Below, one piece after another: positions 53,501 to 64,000 of a stretch of 64,000 bases of DNA. The position numbers were made by a program, and so were the translations under genes. Location: NCBI RefSeq assembly GCF_000165425.1, contig NW_001799466.1, forward strand, positions 248,001 to 312,000. The letters are read 5' to 3'. The first letter of the stretch is position 1, and every line of letters starts with the position of its first letter. The notes beneath the pieces are model-generated. The model did no database searches and had not been told where the DNA came from. It saw nothing but the letters and a program-made list of their open reading frames with translations. This DNA is from Paramecium tetraurelia. Lineage: Eukaryota > Ciliophora > Oligohymenophorea > Peniculida > Parameciidae.

Positions 53501-54296
53501 ATTCTAGGAATCGAATCTTTTGGCATAGTAGTTTGTTATAAAATCTAAATTATTTTTCAAATCCTCGTAAACTTTTTAAAGCTCTTCCATTTATTATAAA
53601 CTCATGGCTGTAAAAATCGATCCTAATTGAAATTATCCTTTTATAAGTCTTTAAAATAATGGAATAACAAAATCCAAACTATATAAATATATTTAAATAC
53701 CCTTCTAATGCTTTTGAACTAGCAAGAATGTTTAAATATTCTTAAATCCAATTGTCACTACATTTCAAGATTTCTTCAAACTATAATTATCGAAGTGCAT
53801 AAACAGAAAATTTATTTAGGTTTTCAATTTAATAAGCTTTTTGTAAATATGTATTTAAAGTGACATTTTTTGGGTCCAAATTAGTTCTGTATTAACGAGA
53901 CCCTAATTATGCTTCTTTCAAAGAGTCTTATTCGTTTTAAAATTCATGTAGCTTATCTACTGGGTTGTTGAATTGGAGATACAAGTATTTATCATTGATA
54001 ATTTACATAAGCTTTTATCTTTTTATTTAATTTTCTTTGGTGTCTTCTTCTTTAGAAAGACTGTCAAACTCAAGCATGAGAGATCGAAACTCAATATTCT
54101 TAAAATTATCGGAATTAGATTTTAGATTCTTTAAAAGTGTTTTTTAATCTTCATTCAGATTGGATTGTTGTTCATTCAAGGATTTGAGGAGAGTATAATA
54201 TATATACTCTTGTGATCCTTTTACTAATGTAGAAAGAGCTTAATCCTTGGATTGAAGATGATACTTCTCTAAAAATTCTATATCGCTTTAAGACAT
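47594..54296 (-). CDS. Giant protein of about 2,200 residues, possibly intracellular macroglobulin-like, with polyproline linker
   Basis: The minus strand is open, apart from micro-introns I did not all resolve, from ATG 54296 (MSQSDIEFLEKYHLQ) to TGA 47594-47596. The N-terminal third is helical. The C-terminal part has the block CYFYKDGYTDLRGRFDYASQ followed by SFAILISDEFYGSTVKEV. I recall this signature from very large uncharacterised proteins of ciliates and other protists annotated as alpha-2-macroglobulin-like; this is memory, not a search. Upstream, a Pro-rich linker (coded at about 50000-50135) holds three runs of six to ten prolines and GGLMPPPP/GGSMPPPP motifs, followed by an acidic stretch (DFSDDSSDDEHYNE). 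No signal peptide is seen, so a cytosolic role is likely. Gene existence is firm, function weak. Confidence 0.75.
49985..50140 (-). repeat. Polyproline-coding G/C-rich island
   Basis: Simple-sequence tract, rich in G on the plus strand, coding runs of six to ten prolines separated by GGLM/GGSM-type spacers inside the giant minus-strand gene. It stands out in AT-rich surroundings. Such tracts bind profilin, SH3, WW or EVH1-type partners. Confidence 0.9.
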
Positions 54297-54700
54297 TTGG
54301 TTCTCAATAAATATAATTGGATATATTAAAAATAAAACCACTTTATAATTCTCAAAAAATATTTTACAACTTATGGAATGATTCATTTTGTTAAGATTTT
54401 TCTAAAAGGAATTTAAATCTTCGAAAATTCTTTAAAATTGATATAATTATTAAAGCCTTTTAAAATATTAATATAATCTTTATGAGATAACTAAGAATAG
54501 AGTCAACAGATAAATTAAACAAGTTCATTTTTTCAAAGTCTAATTTTCATTAGAAATCCATTAGTATGGATAAGTAAGCCCAAGAACGCATAAGTTTGGA
54601 TATAATTTCTCTGAATTCATAATTATAAATTGAAATGCCATCTCATTTTAAAGAATAATTTAAATAGGTTGCATCAGCTACTTTAAGTGCACTAAAATAG
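54297..54700. other. Divergent-gene spacer
   Basis: AT-rich interval between two divergent genes; presumably both promoters. No open frame or motif seen. Confidence 0.5.
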
Positions 54701-57084
54701 ATGGAAGCTGCTCCTTTATTAGTTCAAGTATAATTAAATTATAATACATAAATAAGAGCTATTAAGCTTTATAACGATTGTTGTTACAACTACTAAAGAA
54801 TGATTACCGAGACGATAATAGAGAGTCTAAGACCTTGAGAGAAGTCAAAGAGTTAGATAAATTGAGAGTAAATGCATTACTTGTCCAGAATAATAAATTA
54901 GCAATAGAAATAAAATAGTTGTCAAATAAGTACCCTAATTTCTATTATTAGATTAAAAGAACTGGAAGAAAGTCAAGATGTTGTCAAATTAAGAGAAGAA
55001 ATATAAAGGATTACTTAGGTAAAGGATGATTAAATTAATCGATTAATAATATTGAATGATACCAAAGAAAAGTAAGTGTCCAAGAACAGTCAACTTATCA
55101 TTTAATTGAAATCAGTAATCTAGAAGTAGGATAGTTAAATTCAAATTCTAGAAAACTATTTAGAAAGTGACAAAAAGAAATACAGTCATATTGAAAATAC
55201 ATATGACAAAATGGTTAGTGAAAATAGACATCTGAATGAGTTGTGCAAAATGCAAGAAGAAGATCTCACAGCTCACTATTTCAGATATAGACATTACTTA
55301 AGGGAGGAGGCTAAATCTAGAAAGAAATTGCTAATGCTGTAAGATGAGATAGACAAGATGAAAATCGAAAAGAGTAAGAGACCTGAAGTCCCAAAAGTAG
55401 ATCCAGAGTAGGAATAGAAGTTATTAAGACTTGCTTACAACTTTTCTCAAGATAAACAATACTTTAAAATTATGAAAGAACTCACTCAACTCAATATTAC
55501 TAAGTTGAGTGATCAAGAATAAACAACCATCATGTTCCTAAAAAATGTTCGTTATGATTATATTTACAATGATTCTCTGACTAAGTTCTAATATCCTCGT
55601 CCTAGTTTTCTATTGTTTTATGAATCAAATATGAAGAATTTGGAATCAGATTATAGGAACATCGAATTTCATTAAATTAGCATACTATTCTTTGCTACCA
55701 TCAGAGCAATTTTAGATTCATAATATAATGAATTTCTGTATCGGGATAATCAATATACGCTTGTTAAGTTTGCAGATTTTGTTTATGGATGGATAAGCAC
55801 TTTTATAATCAATCCCAAGACACGATAAATAGAAATAATTAAAGATAGAAGTTTTGAGCATCTAGAACCAATAAGAACTGATTTTATCTTGGATTGTTTA
55901 AGTCCTAAATTATCTAAATTACATGAAGTCATTATCTTTAAGTAACTTATATTATTTATAATAGTGAATTACTTTTTGAACTGAGTTCTCCAGATGAACT
56001 TTACTATTATTTATATTCCAGATTCTTGATTTTTAAAGGAAGTTTATCTCATTAACAGAGGTATAGTTTTGAAGCAGTCCTTTTTGTTTAATTGAGTTGG
56101 ATTCAATAAATTTTAGAATAGATCTTATGGAAATATGATCAATCTATGTACAATTAAATCAATTAAATAATAATTGAGAGCAGTGTAACAAAAGCAAAAG
56201 GGACAATTGTGGATGGGCATTACGTATTGAGAATTCTGCTTGAGTTATATAGGACAGAGAGGAAGAATCGATTGGCTATGCTTAAAGAAGTATTTAGTGC
56301 TTGTGTATCAGTATAAAGTTCAGGTAAGAGTGGAGTTACTTTTAAGAATTTCAAAAAAATATTCTAAAGCAATTTTCCAGAGGTTTCAGATTCAGAAATT
56401 TGTTCACTCTTTAGAGAATCATATATGTGTGGAGATGGAGTAGTGACAGCTGAATCATTTTTCACGGCTGCTTCTGAATCCTGCTTTTTTGTCAAATAGA
56501 TGTTACTCAAAACATTAAATAAGACCCCAGTGGTTGAGTTAAATGAAATCTCATACAAAGAAAGCAATTTACCCTTTCTGGATTTCTATTAACATTATAA
56601 GCAATTGCCACATCATCTAGTATAAAAATGCTGTCTATAATTTGGATTACACTCAGTTATTCTTGAATTAGAAGTGTTGCATAAACTCATCAAAAACTAT
56701 TTTTAAGATTAATACAATTAATATTCTCTCTTCTCTACAGTAACTAAGCTGATTCATATTTATAATACTGTTATTGACTTGCATATGAGACAGTAGAATA
56801 CATTCTGTAAGGATTGGGATTAAAGTGAGATTGAATCACTGAAATCTCTGAATAACTAATTATCTTAATTGTTCTCGCCATTAATAGAGTATGATTAGTA
56901 GAAGAAACTGTAAAATATTGCCAAATAGAGGAAATTAAGACCTCTGCAAATATTTGTAAAGAACAGAGTTTAAAGATTTTATTAAATGATAGCCAGTATC
57001 ATAAACAATAATAACATTAATGTAGCAGATCCATAAATGGCAAAGAGGAGATTTACGAAATAGTCTTCGATTAAAATGTAATGA
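54701..57084 (+). CDS. Coiled-coil protein with EF-hand-like region, unknown
   Basis: 769 residues after three introns: 54728-54756 (29 bases, AAG), 54930-54951 (22, TAG) and 55942-55964 (23, TAG); the length closes exactly. Residues 1-220 form a strong coiled coil (for example KTLREVKELDKLRVNALLVQ; HLNELCKMQEEDL). A globular middle follows (LLFYESNMKNLESDYRN; YTLVKFADFVYGWIST). Near residues 530-575, VTFKNFKKIFQSNFPEVSD and SLFRESYMCGDGVVTAESFF resemble a helix-loop-helix pair of the EF-hand type with a degenerate loop. The C-terminus is basic (KNRVQRFYQM; KRRFTKQSS). This layout is common in axonemal and basal-body proteins; I do not recognise the family. Confidence 0.85.
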
Positions 57085-57129
57085 TTCTTTATACTCATAT
57101 ATATATATAATAATAGTAAATACATTAGA

Positions 57130-58257
57130 TCAATGTTTCTTTATTATCTATTTCTTTAAATTAACTAAGTTATGTATCAACATGATTCTCGATATTTCAT
57201 TTCGTTTATAATTTTGTAATTTAACTATAATATATTCCCCCAACTAATCAATTTATTGTAATATCTAATTATTATGAGATTTAATTTATTTCAAAAGTAT
57301 TAACTGTTCCATTTCCTATTCAATATCATCATCTAAATCGAATTTGTTAATCAGCACTTTGATAACTTCATTATTAATTTAATTTAGATTAAACGTTAAT
57401 TGTACTCTTTCATTCTCAAACTAACTTTTAATAAAGGAGTAGACTATGTTATATCATGGAGTACTTTATTGGTTTCCGATTGCTTAATAGAATTGCAATG
57501 TATCTCGAACGAATTGAAGAATTTCATCTTCAATTTCTTCTGGATTAGATGATAATAATTTGCATGCATTTTATAATTTGCTATATTGATAGGAATCTTC
57601 TTTTCGAAAAGTAGTTATAAGACTTGCATTTCGAAATTTATCATTTTAGCTTTACATTGATTCAAATTTGGATATCTATTATTTCTTAATTTTAAAGATG
57701 ATGAGTTACTTCTTAATTTGAGGTATTCAAATGTTATAAAATTGAATTTTCTTTAATCTAATTAGTTAATGTAATTAATAATTGTTAATGATTCTATAAC
57801 TATTCCTCTTAATTTGCAATAAGATCAGTGCTTTCTAAATAAATGAATTAAATTTACATTATAGTAGTCCCTTATAATGGAGGATGACTTTGTTATTAAT
57901 TTCTTGTTGTTGTAAATGTTGTGTTCTATCCTTTTTGAATTATATGACAGATGAATAAATGTGTAAAATGAGTGATTCATCATTACCATGATTGACTTCA
58001 AATATCTCATTGAGTTATTTACGAAAGGACTGTTACTATGATTACAATTAATTAATGAGTTCATCTTTTTATCTGATCTGGTCATTGAGTTTTTTCTAAT
58101 CATCATCTCTTAACAGAATCGATTGTCCTTCTGATTTTATTTGATTCGAATGATAACTCATAGATCTTGGCTTTTGTTTGTTCTATTTCTTGATGTTACT
58201 CATTATAGCATGAAGAGACACAACCTTATTGCTTGGTTTGAGTGGTTAGTTAAGCAT
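57130..58257 (-). CDS. Coiled-coil protein, unknown
   Basis: 359 residues after two introns: 57835-57857 (23 bases, TAG) and 57685-57709 (25, AAG). Both are needed to avoid TGAs and to reach a multiple of three. The N-terminal 60 residues are basic (MLNQPLKPSNKVVSL; KKQNKQKPRSMS), then a Gln-rich coiled coil (KKLNDQIRQKDELINQLQSQ), and an acidic helical C-terminus (NPEEIEDEILQFVRDTLQFY; NKFDLDDDIEQEMEQLI). The stop is 45 bases from the convergent gene. The gene upstream on the same strand ends 16 bases before this start. Confidence 0.82.
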
Positions 58258-58273
58258 TAAATTAATTATTAAT

Positions 58274-59932
58274 TCATGAATAATTCAATTTATTAGTTTC
58301 CGATTCCCATTTCGCTATTTATTCCATGAGAGTGTCTATGCAATCATCTGTAATTATATTTTTTGTATATAACATGTTGAGAATATCAACAATTTGATGC
58401 TCAACAATTCTTTTTAATACTGAATATTTAAACTCTATTGATAAGAGATCAAGTGAATTAAATAAATTCAAAAGATTGCAAGCCTTGAAACAGCTCTACA
58501 ATAATCTAGAGATTAATATTAATTAAATACATAACTCTAATTTACTACATAACATTTTATTCTATGAATATTTAATTGAGATTTATTTCGGTTAATTTCT
58601 AAAATTTAATTAGGTTTTTCACTAAAATCAAAAATTCATCAGCTAATTCTGCTTTCTAAATCATTTAACCTTCTAAAAATAGGTTGAGGAATGGCAAAAA
58701 GTGATAAATCACTACATTAGCTAATTATGGATATTAGAAAGTCAGAACGTTATTCAAACATTTATATATCTTGATAATTAAATTTTCATCTGATAAGTTT
58801 GATAACCAAACCATCATATTATTCAATAAACCAATTTCGATTAAATGCTTCTCAGTAGTCAACTCTGAAGCTGGAGAATCTTGATCATAATTCACAGAAG
58901 TGAAATTGATGAATAAACTATACATCAATAGGGGAAATTTGTTTATTTGTATCATTTTGACCCATAATTGTTTTGTTAAAACTATTGTAGTCTCTAGCTA
59001 ATATTAAGTACAGTAATTAATTAATATTAATGCTAACTCGTATAATTAATCTTAGTCTGAGAACTCTTTAATTACATAACCACACTACTTAAGAATTCGT
59101 TGCATCTATGTTGATATAATAAGACATACATTAGATTAAATTATTTCTACGCCTTGGATTGCTGGTTCCATGAAAAGCAGTTATTATAAATACAAGATTG
59201 AAATCCAAAGTTATTATGGTGGGTACTCCTTATAAATATATTGCCATATTTTAAAGAAAGGTGATTTCAATATTTCAATTTTCATTTAGACTCCTCTTTA
59301 ATCTTTCAAATCAAGTAACAAATTAATAAACAGTTAACAGAGCTGCAAGTAAGTAATAATATTACACTGTCGATTATTGATTACCAAACCTCCAAATTCT
59401 CATCTAAATTTTTTTTTGTATTCATTCGACCCAATATATCGTTTAAAAGGATGTCCTATATTTCCTGGCTCAATAAATTGTTAATGATTTAAGGAGCAGT
59501 CAGATATGTTATGTTAACCAATATCACAAGCACTTGGTTTATACAAAGTATTGTAATTTCATCTATGCTGCCTAATTGTGGAATATCAGACATTTGCAAA
59601 ATTTGCATGAATAATTGGATGGTTTCTTAATTTACACCAAAATGATTAATATATTGATTCATGAAGATATTATCAGCCTATTACTTCCTTAAAAGAATTA
59701 TAAGGAATTGCTCGTTGTACTTATATAGTAAATCCTTGAGAGTCTTAAAGTCCTTGAGCATAAAACTTTTATAAATTTAGAATATCATTTCATCAGGGGA
59801 GCACTTCAAGTCTGCATCTAGATTGCCATTCAAGACTGTTAGTCTCTTTTTTGAGAAGATCTCTTCTCTAGCTTGCTTTCGAATTTGAATTACAAATTGC
59901 TCCCGCTTCAATTGAACTTAAGAATTAATCAT
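58274..59932 (-). CDS. Importin-alpha-like ARM-repeat protein
   Basis: 536 residues after two introns: 59343-59365 (23 bases, ending CAG) and 58506-58530 (25, TAG); the total closes exactly. The N-terminus (REQFVIQIRKQAREEIFSKK) resembles the end of an importin-beta-binding domain (ELRKxKREExxxKRR). The rest is helical with ARM-like repeats (GLLNNMMVWLSNLSDENLI; MLYTKNIITDDCIDTLMEQI). The length matches importin alpha (about 530), the adaptor for nuclear localisation signals. The usual Trp/Asn array is poorly conserved, so cargo binding may differ; it may be a divergent paralogue or another ARM protein. The IBB-like part begins at the first Met, and the divergent neighbour starts only 7 bases away. 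Confidence 0.7.
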
Positions 59933-59939
59933 TAAATTT

Positions 59940-60526
59940 ATGAATACTTATAAAAAGCCTCTTAATAACATTGAGTCACTCAGAAACCAGATTCAATAAT
60001 TGCAATTAGACCTTACAAAATAAAAATAAAACATTATTAGCAAAATTTATGGAAATCGCAGCTTCGAAACAACCCCCACGATGAACTAAGAAGAAAACTA
60101 CAAGTCTGCACTATTTTCAAATAAAATCTCAAAGAGATAAGACACACAATTGCATTAGGATTGGAATATCTACAAATCGAAATAAATTGAAAGAGATAAG
60201 TTACAACTTCAAGATCAATTACATTAGTTGGAGAATGAAAAAAAGAAAAAATTAGATTAGCTTTTTCAGGGTATTGAGTGCCGACCTATTACGAGAGTAC
60301 CAACTCAAGAAGCAGTAAGTCAATGAGGAATTTGATGCAAAGATGAAATACGTTCAGAATGAGCTTCAAAAACAAGATTAATTAAATAGTATTTATTCAC
60401 ATATACTTAGAATCATTGGAATAAGAATAATAAAAAAAATTAGTGAGTAGCTTTCGTAAAAATTGTATTTATTCATTTAAACCTCTTAGCAAACAAAGAG
60501 AAATTGAAGGTTCGTTTTTAAGGTGA
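59940..60526 (+). CDS. Short coiled-coil protein, unknown
   Basis: From ATG 59940 (MNTYKKPLNNIESLRNQ) a charged coiled coil runs to about 60270, changes frame, and continues as EYQLKKQQVNEEFDAKMKYV. A 22-base TAG intron at 60389-60410 then leads to KSLEQEQQKKLVSSFRK and a TGA at 60524-60526. The frame change at 60271 is explained by a 25-base segment (60271-60295) that begins GT but would end in GAG, or by another splice I could not settle. With both removed the length is 180 codons including TGA. Its ATG lies 7 bases from the divergent importin-alpha-like ATG. Confidence 0.65.
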
Positions 60527-61234
60527 TTACTATGTTCGAGCAAGAACAGAGCATTGAAAAATAATAAATTTTATATTTTTCATAATTTTGAATTATCATT
60601 AATAATTCTCATCTTCGTATATATTCAAGTTCAAAATTAAGAATCATAAAATACTAATAGATTTAAATTGAATTTATTTAAAATTTTTAAGAGTTGTATT
60701 ATTTTAAAATGCTTCTATACTATTGTAACTATTTATTTAAATTTTATAATTGCTTATGATATATTATCACATTAATTGGTTTACAAATAGAATTTGTATT
60801 TTATAAATAGATGAATAATCAAATTTGTCTATTACTATTCGAAATGTATTGAAGATAGTCGTTCAGAAAATGATTAAGGATATTGTTATGAACAAGGATA
60901 TGATTCAGCCTCTGAAAATACAATATATCATCAAAAAAAAATTAGATCTTAATGATTTGATGTTCTGGACTGAAAAATTCTGGCAAATTAGTTTTATTTT
61001 TGGGTATAAATAAGCAAACCTATTTGCGAGAATGTCCTTTAAATCTGGTAAATGAAAGTATATAAATAGATATATAATGATAATTACAATATACTACTAA
61101 ATTTGCAGTTTTGATTTCTATGCATTTTTGGCAATAAGACTGAACTTTTCTACATAATTGAAGGAATTTATTAAGTAAAATACTTCAATAAAATTCACAA
61201 AACATGTTTATTTATAATAATTATTGAATTAATT
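60527..61234. other. Spacer with an unresolved small gene candidate
   Basis: Near 60811-61056 two overlapping plus-strand frames look coding: ENDQGYCYEQGYDSASEN in one and LNDLMFWTEKFWQISF in another. A short spliced gene may exist here but I could not find a start and splice set that closes. Nothing is seen in the rest. Confidence 0.3.
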
Positions 61235-62176
61235 ATGGGTTTGGCAATATCTAAAAATAAAGCGGTTGTTTTAGCTTCATTAGGAATAGTTGGTTTTGGG
61301 TAAGTGTTTATTGAATATATCGAAGAGCATATTATATGCAAAAAGACACTAAATAGAAACTAAGTCTAGAGAAACTATTATCGAAGCATGATTTAGATTA
61401 ATACTTGGAAACAAATGATCGATCTATAGATTAAAAAATTGATATGAGCTATGATATCGAAATTAAATACAGTGAAGATCATTGTCTAGAAGCTAGTTGC
61501 ATAGTTGATATATATGCCAAATAGTTAGAGATGGCAGGAGATGATTTTGTTAAATTAAGCAAACAGAATCGTGTCCAGAGAAGAAGGTTACGAAAGTCAA
61601 ATTAATAGATATATGTTGATAGCATTGTCTAATTCATCATTGATGTTGAAGATGTCTTAGATTAAGCGTTAAAAAGACTTCTATATTAGTTAGATGTGCC
61701 CAAAGAAATATTTGAAGAGAGTGTACTGGTAAGAATGGATCAGGGATATTTTCAATAATTATATATGTTACAAGCCAGTGTCAAGCAAAAGATCAAAGAG
61801 AAAATTGAATCAACCAAGAAATTGAATTTAAAATAAATGAAGGACATTATTCAATTTAATGTACACATTCTTAAAAGCTTTCCATAAGAATTTCATGTCA
61901 TTTTGCATCGAATTGTATTTTACAATATAATATTTCGATTAGCCATCAGAAAATGTGATGCTGGTTCCCACAGTCATAAACATTATAGTATAAGATATAA
62001 TTTATGCTAAATTTGGAGTAGAAGAAGAAGACCAAATTACTAGTCTCAAGAATATCTAAGGAGATTAAGAAATCCACAATCTTCTCAACAAAGTAGAAAT
62101 AGAAATGAGTGGACTGTTAAAAGAATAAGGAATTAGATTAAATGATATTCCTGAAAGTCTAGAAAACTTTATTTGA
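61235..62176 (+). CDS. Membrane-anchored helical protein, unknown
   Basis: 295 residues after two introns: 61300-61325 (26 bases, AAG) and 61915-61942 (28, TAG); the arithmetic closes. The N-terminus MGLAISKNKAVVLASLGIVG, continuing FGAYYMQKD, is a clear signal-anchor helix. The remainder is soluble-looking and helical (VQFIIDVEDVLDQALKRLL; KQKIKEKIESTKKLNLKQM; EIHNLLNKVEIEMSGLL). A protein anchored in mitochondria, peroxisomes or ER with its body in the cytosol would fit. I do not recognise the family. Confidence 0.8.
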
Positions 62177-62395
62177 TTTATAAATTTCATTATTTAGTTT
62201 ATTCAATTTGTTCACTTTTGTGAAAACTGGAATTTTTCGAATACATGAATAACTTGAAAATCCAATAAAAATACGAGAAAAAATTAATGATGGGCATCTT
62301 AAGAAAATCTAAAGAAATTTTTAAAGAAAAATTGTATATTTTAGATTCAGTAACTCATTAAATAAGATTACCTTATGATAAAAAATAATAATAAA

Positions 62396-64000
62396 TCATT
62401 TGACTTTTTGTTTAATTTAATTAATCAGTATTTTAGTTTCTTCTTCATCTTCTTATTCAAAGATAGTCCCGCTTAAATCAAATGTATAACCTGATTCAAT
62501 TTAATTTAAAGATTTCTATTTTAATTTATTTATCAATTCTGTTTTGCTAATGGTCCTTTCTACAAAAATTAAATCACAAGGTTTAAAATGCTAAAATTTT
62601 GCCCTTAAGTCAGCTTCATTAAAATCTTTATCTTCACTTTCTTAGAATTCAGTTACAATTATACTAATTATTGATTAGAACTTTCTAAAATATTTATAAA
62701 CTGAGAGGAGTTTTTTTTTCATTAGATCAGTTCTTTCAAAATTGACAACTAGAAAAATAGAGCGTACTAAATTTTGATACTGCAAAAATAGTTGTTGATA
62801 AAGCTTGATTTGTGCCTCCCTTTCATCAATATCGGATTCAAAATCAAAGCCTTAAGTGTCTACAAAGTTATAACTTAGCCTATCATCTATTTATAAATTA
62901 TTCAATTCAAATTCATTTATAGTTCCAGACTGATTAAATAGTTTTTTCATCAAAAATGTTTTACCGACTCCAGGAGATCCTAAAAATAAAGCTATGGGTT
63001 ATTATTTTAGGCATAAAGCATTAGGAGTAGAAATATCATATGTTCTATTTAATGATGTATTTTCTGTTTTCACATCATCATAATTTTATTATTCTTCTTT
63101 ATTTGGCATTTATTATTCAATATTTTATTTAGTTTTTGAATCCACATCTCCTTATTATAGTGCTGTAATAGGTATTTTTTATCCAGATTATTATTTAGAT
63201 TTTGCATTCAAATCTTCGTTAATTTATTATTCTTCTTTATTTGGCATTTATTATTCAATATTTTATTTAGTTTTTGAATCCACATCTCCTTATTATAGTG
63301 CTGTAATAGGTATTTTTTATCCAGATTATTATTTAGATTTTGCATTCAAATCTTCGTTAATTTATTATTCTTCTTTATTTGGCATTTATTATTCAATATT
63401 TTAAATAGTTTTTGAATTCACATGTTCCTAACTCTATTATAAAGCTGTATTAGGTATTTTTTATCCAGATTATTATTTAGATTTTGCATTCAAATCTTCG
63501 TTAATTTATTATTCTTCTTTATTTGGCATTTATTATTCAATATTTTAAATAGTTTTTGAATTCACATGTTCCTAACTCTATTATAAAGCTGTATAAGGTA
63601 TTTTTTATACAAATAATTATTTCTTGTTTGTCCAATTATTTGACTGATTATTTTTTGTACCTACTTGCACTCGCTCACATTTATTTGTGTCCTTAAGTCG
63701 TCTCATATTTCCTCTAGAAATTTGTTAAATATTATTCTCGTTGTTTATTTCTTCATTTTTTATTAATGTTGGTGAAATCTTTTTTGATTCAAATTCATTA
63801 TTTTAATTAATGCCTGCTTGTTTTAAAAAAGTTTTTTCTTTATTTTTTAATAAGGACTGTTGCATTTATAAATCATAATTTAGATTTCCTTTAGCTAACC
63901 CATTTTATTTAGTATTGCCAATTTAAACTTGTTTTGTTCTAAGTGGTTAATTTAAACAGGAATCTCCGTTAACCTTTGTAAAAATTTAATCCGTAGTTCT
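62396..64000 (-). CDS. AIG1/IMAP-like GTPase with N-terminal tandem repeats, 5' end beyond the window
   Basis: The C-terminal domain is a P-loop GTPase: G1 LFLGSPGVGKTFLMKK, G3 FVDTQGFDFE, a strand IFLVVNFERTDLM, and DLIFVERT further on, an arrangement like the AIG1/GIMAP branch of septin-related GTPases. The tail is acidic (FEQEDEEETKI). Before the domain come 46- to 48-residue Gln-rich repeats (INEDLNAKSKQQSG; IPITALQQGDVDSKTKQN; MPNKEEQQ). The frame remains open to the right edge, Asn/Lys/Gln-rich throughout, so the start is outside. AIG1-type GTPases act at membranes in defence and lipid-droplet or vacuole biology; the role in ciliates is unknown. Confidence 0.8.
63086..63610 (-). repeat. 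Coding tandem repeat, units of 138 and 144 bases
   Basis: Four units in tandem. Units at 63086-63223 and 63224-63361 (138 bases each) appear identical base for base. The unit at 63362-63505 is 144 bases, and a fourth from 63506 follows the 144-type for about 100 bases before diverging. All lengths are multiples of three, so they add 46 or 48 residues each to the GTPase without changing frame. Confidence 0.92.

Noticed and set aside
57825-58106. Alternative minus-strand frame (MMIRKNSMTRSDKKMN)
   Set aside because: The overlapping frame of the 359-residue gene gives a better coiled coil and closes exactly with two introns.
63086-63610. CRISPR-like or satellite array
   Set aside because: The units are contiguous, have no spacers, are multiples of three and lie in an open frame, so they are coding repeats.
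1-64000. Bacterial or mitochondrial origin because of AT-richness and odd code
   Set aside because: Micro-introns, V-ATPase, tubulin, BEACH and tubby genes and glutamine TAA/TAG codons fit a ciliate nuclear genome.

Overview
The window looks like macronuclear DNA of a ciliate close to Paramecium. Long coding frames run through TAA and TAG, which must be read as glutamine, and every gene I could close ends at TGA. The DNA is very AT-rich. Introns are tiny (about 20-29 bases, start GT, usually GTA) and genes sit back to back, often less than 50 bases apart. For most genes I checked the model by arithmetic: after the proposed introns are removed, the ATG-to-TGA length is a multiple of three. Many of these introns end in TAG, but a good number must end in AAG and one in CAG.

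Layout. 1-3,569: two tandem ABCG half-transporters (minus; the first runs off the left edge). 3,570-5,895: mostly empty, with one small membrane protein gene. 5,896-8,359: V-ATPase subunit a. 8,723-10,630: a B-box-like/WD40 protein, then a mitochondrial ribosomal mS34-like gene. 10,932-14,209 (minus): an unrecognised protein and a third ABCG gene. 14,974-16,373: an unrecognised basic protein. 16,404-25,332 (minus): a giant BEACH/WD40 protein, broken by a 150-base run of N. 25,578-29,442: aldehyde dehydrogenase, an unknown protein and a flavin amine oxidase. 29,690-36,861: a coiled-coil protein, a SHIPPO/ODF3-like protein, a GAF-domain protein, a WD40 protein and a TMEM107-like transition-zone protein. 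36,930-40,703: a full-length ABCC transporter. 41,711-42,661: tubby-like protein. 42,662-45,153: gene-poor, with decayed coding traces. 45,154-46,434: a divergent alpha-like tubulin. 47,594-54,296: a giant protein that may be macroglobulin-like, with a polyproline linker. 54,701-60,526: coiled-coil proteins around an importin-alpha-like ARM protein. 61,235-62,176: an unknown membrane-anchored protein. 62,396 to the right edge: an AIG1/IMAP-like GTPase with identical coding tandem repeats.

There are no bacterial-style operons. Several genes point to cilia (TMEM107-like, SHIPPO repeat, tubby, odd alpha-like tubulin, coiled-coil proteins). Others point to membrane traffic and transport (V-ATPase a, BEACH, ABCG, ABCC). 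I saw no rRNA, tRNA, CRISPR, transposon or virus-like element. I do not see one clearly new system; the most unusual items are the tubulin variant, the repeat-bearing GTPase, the giant polyproline protein and the AAG-ending micro-introns.
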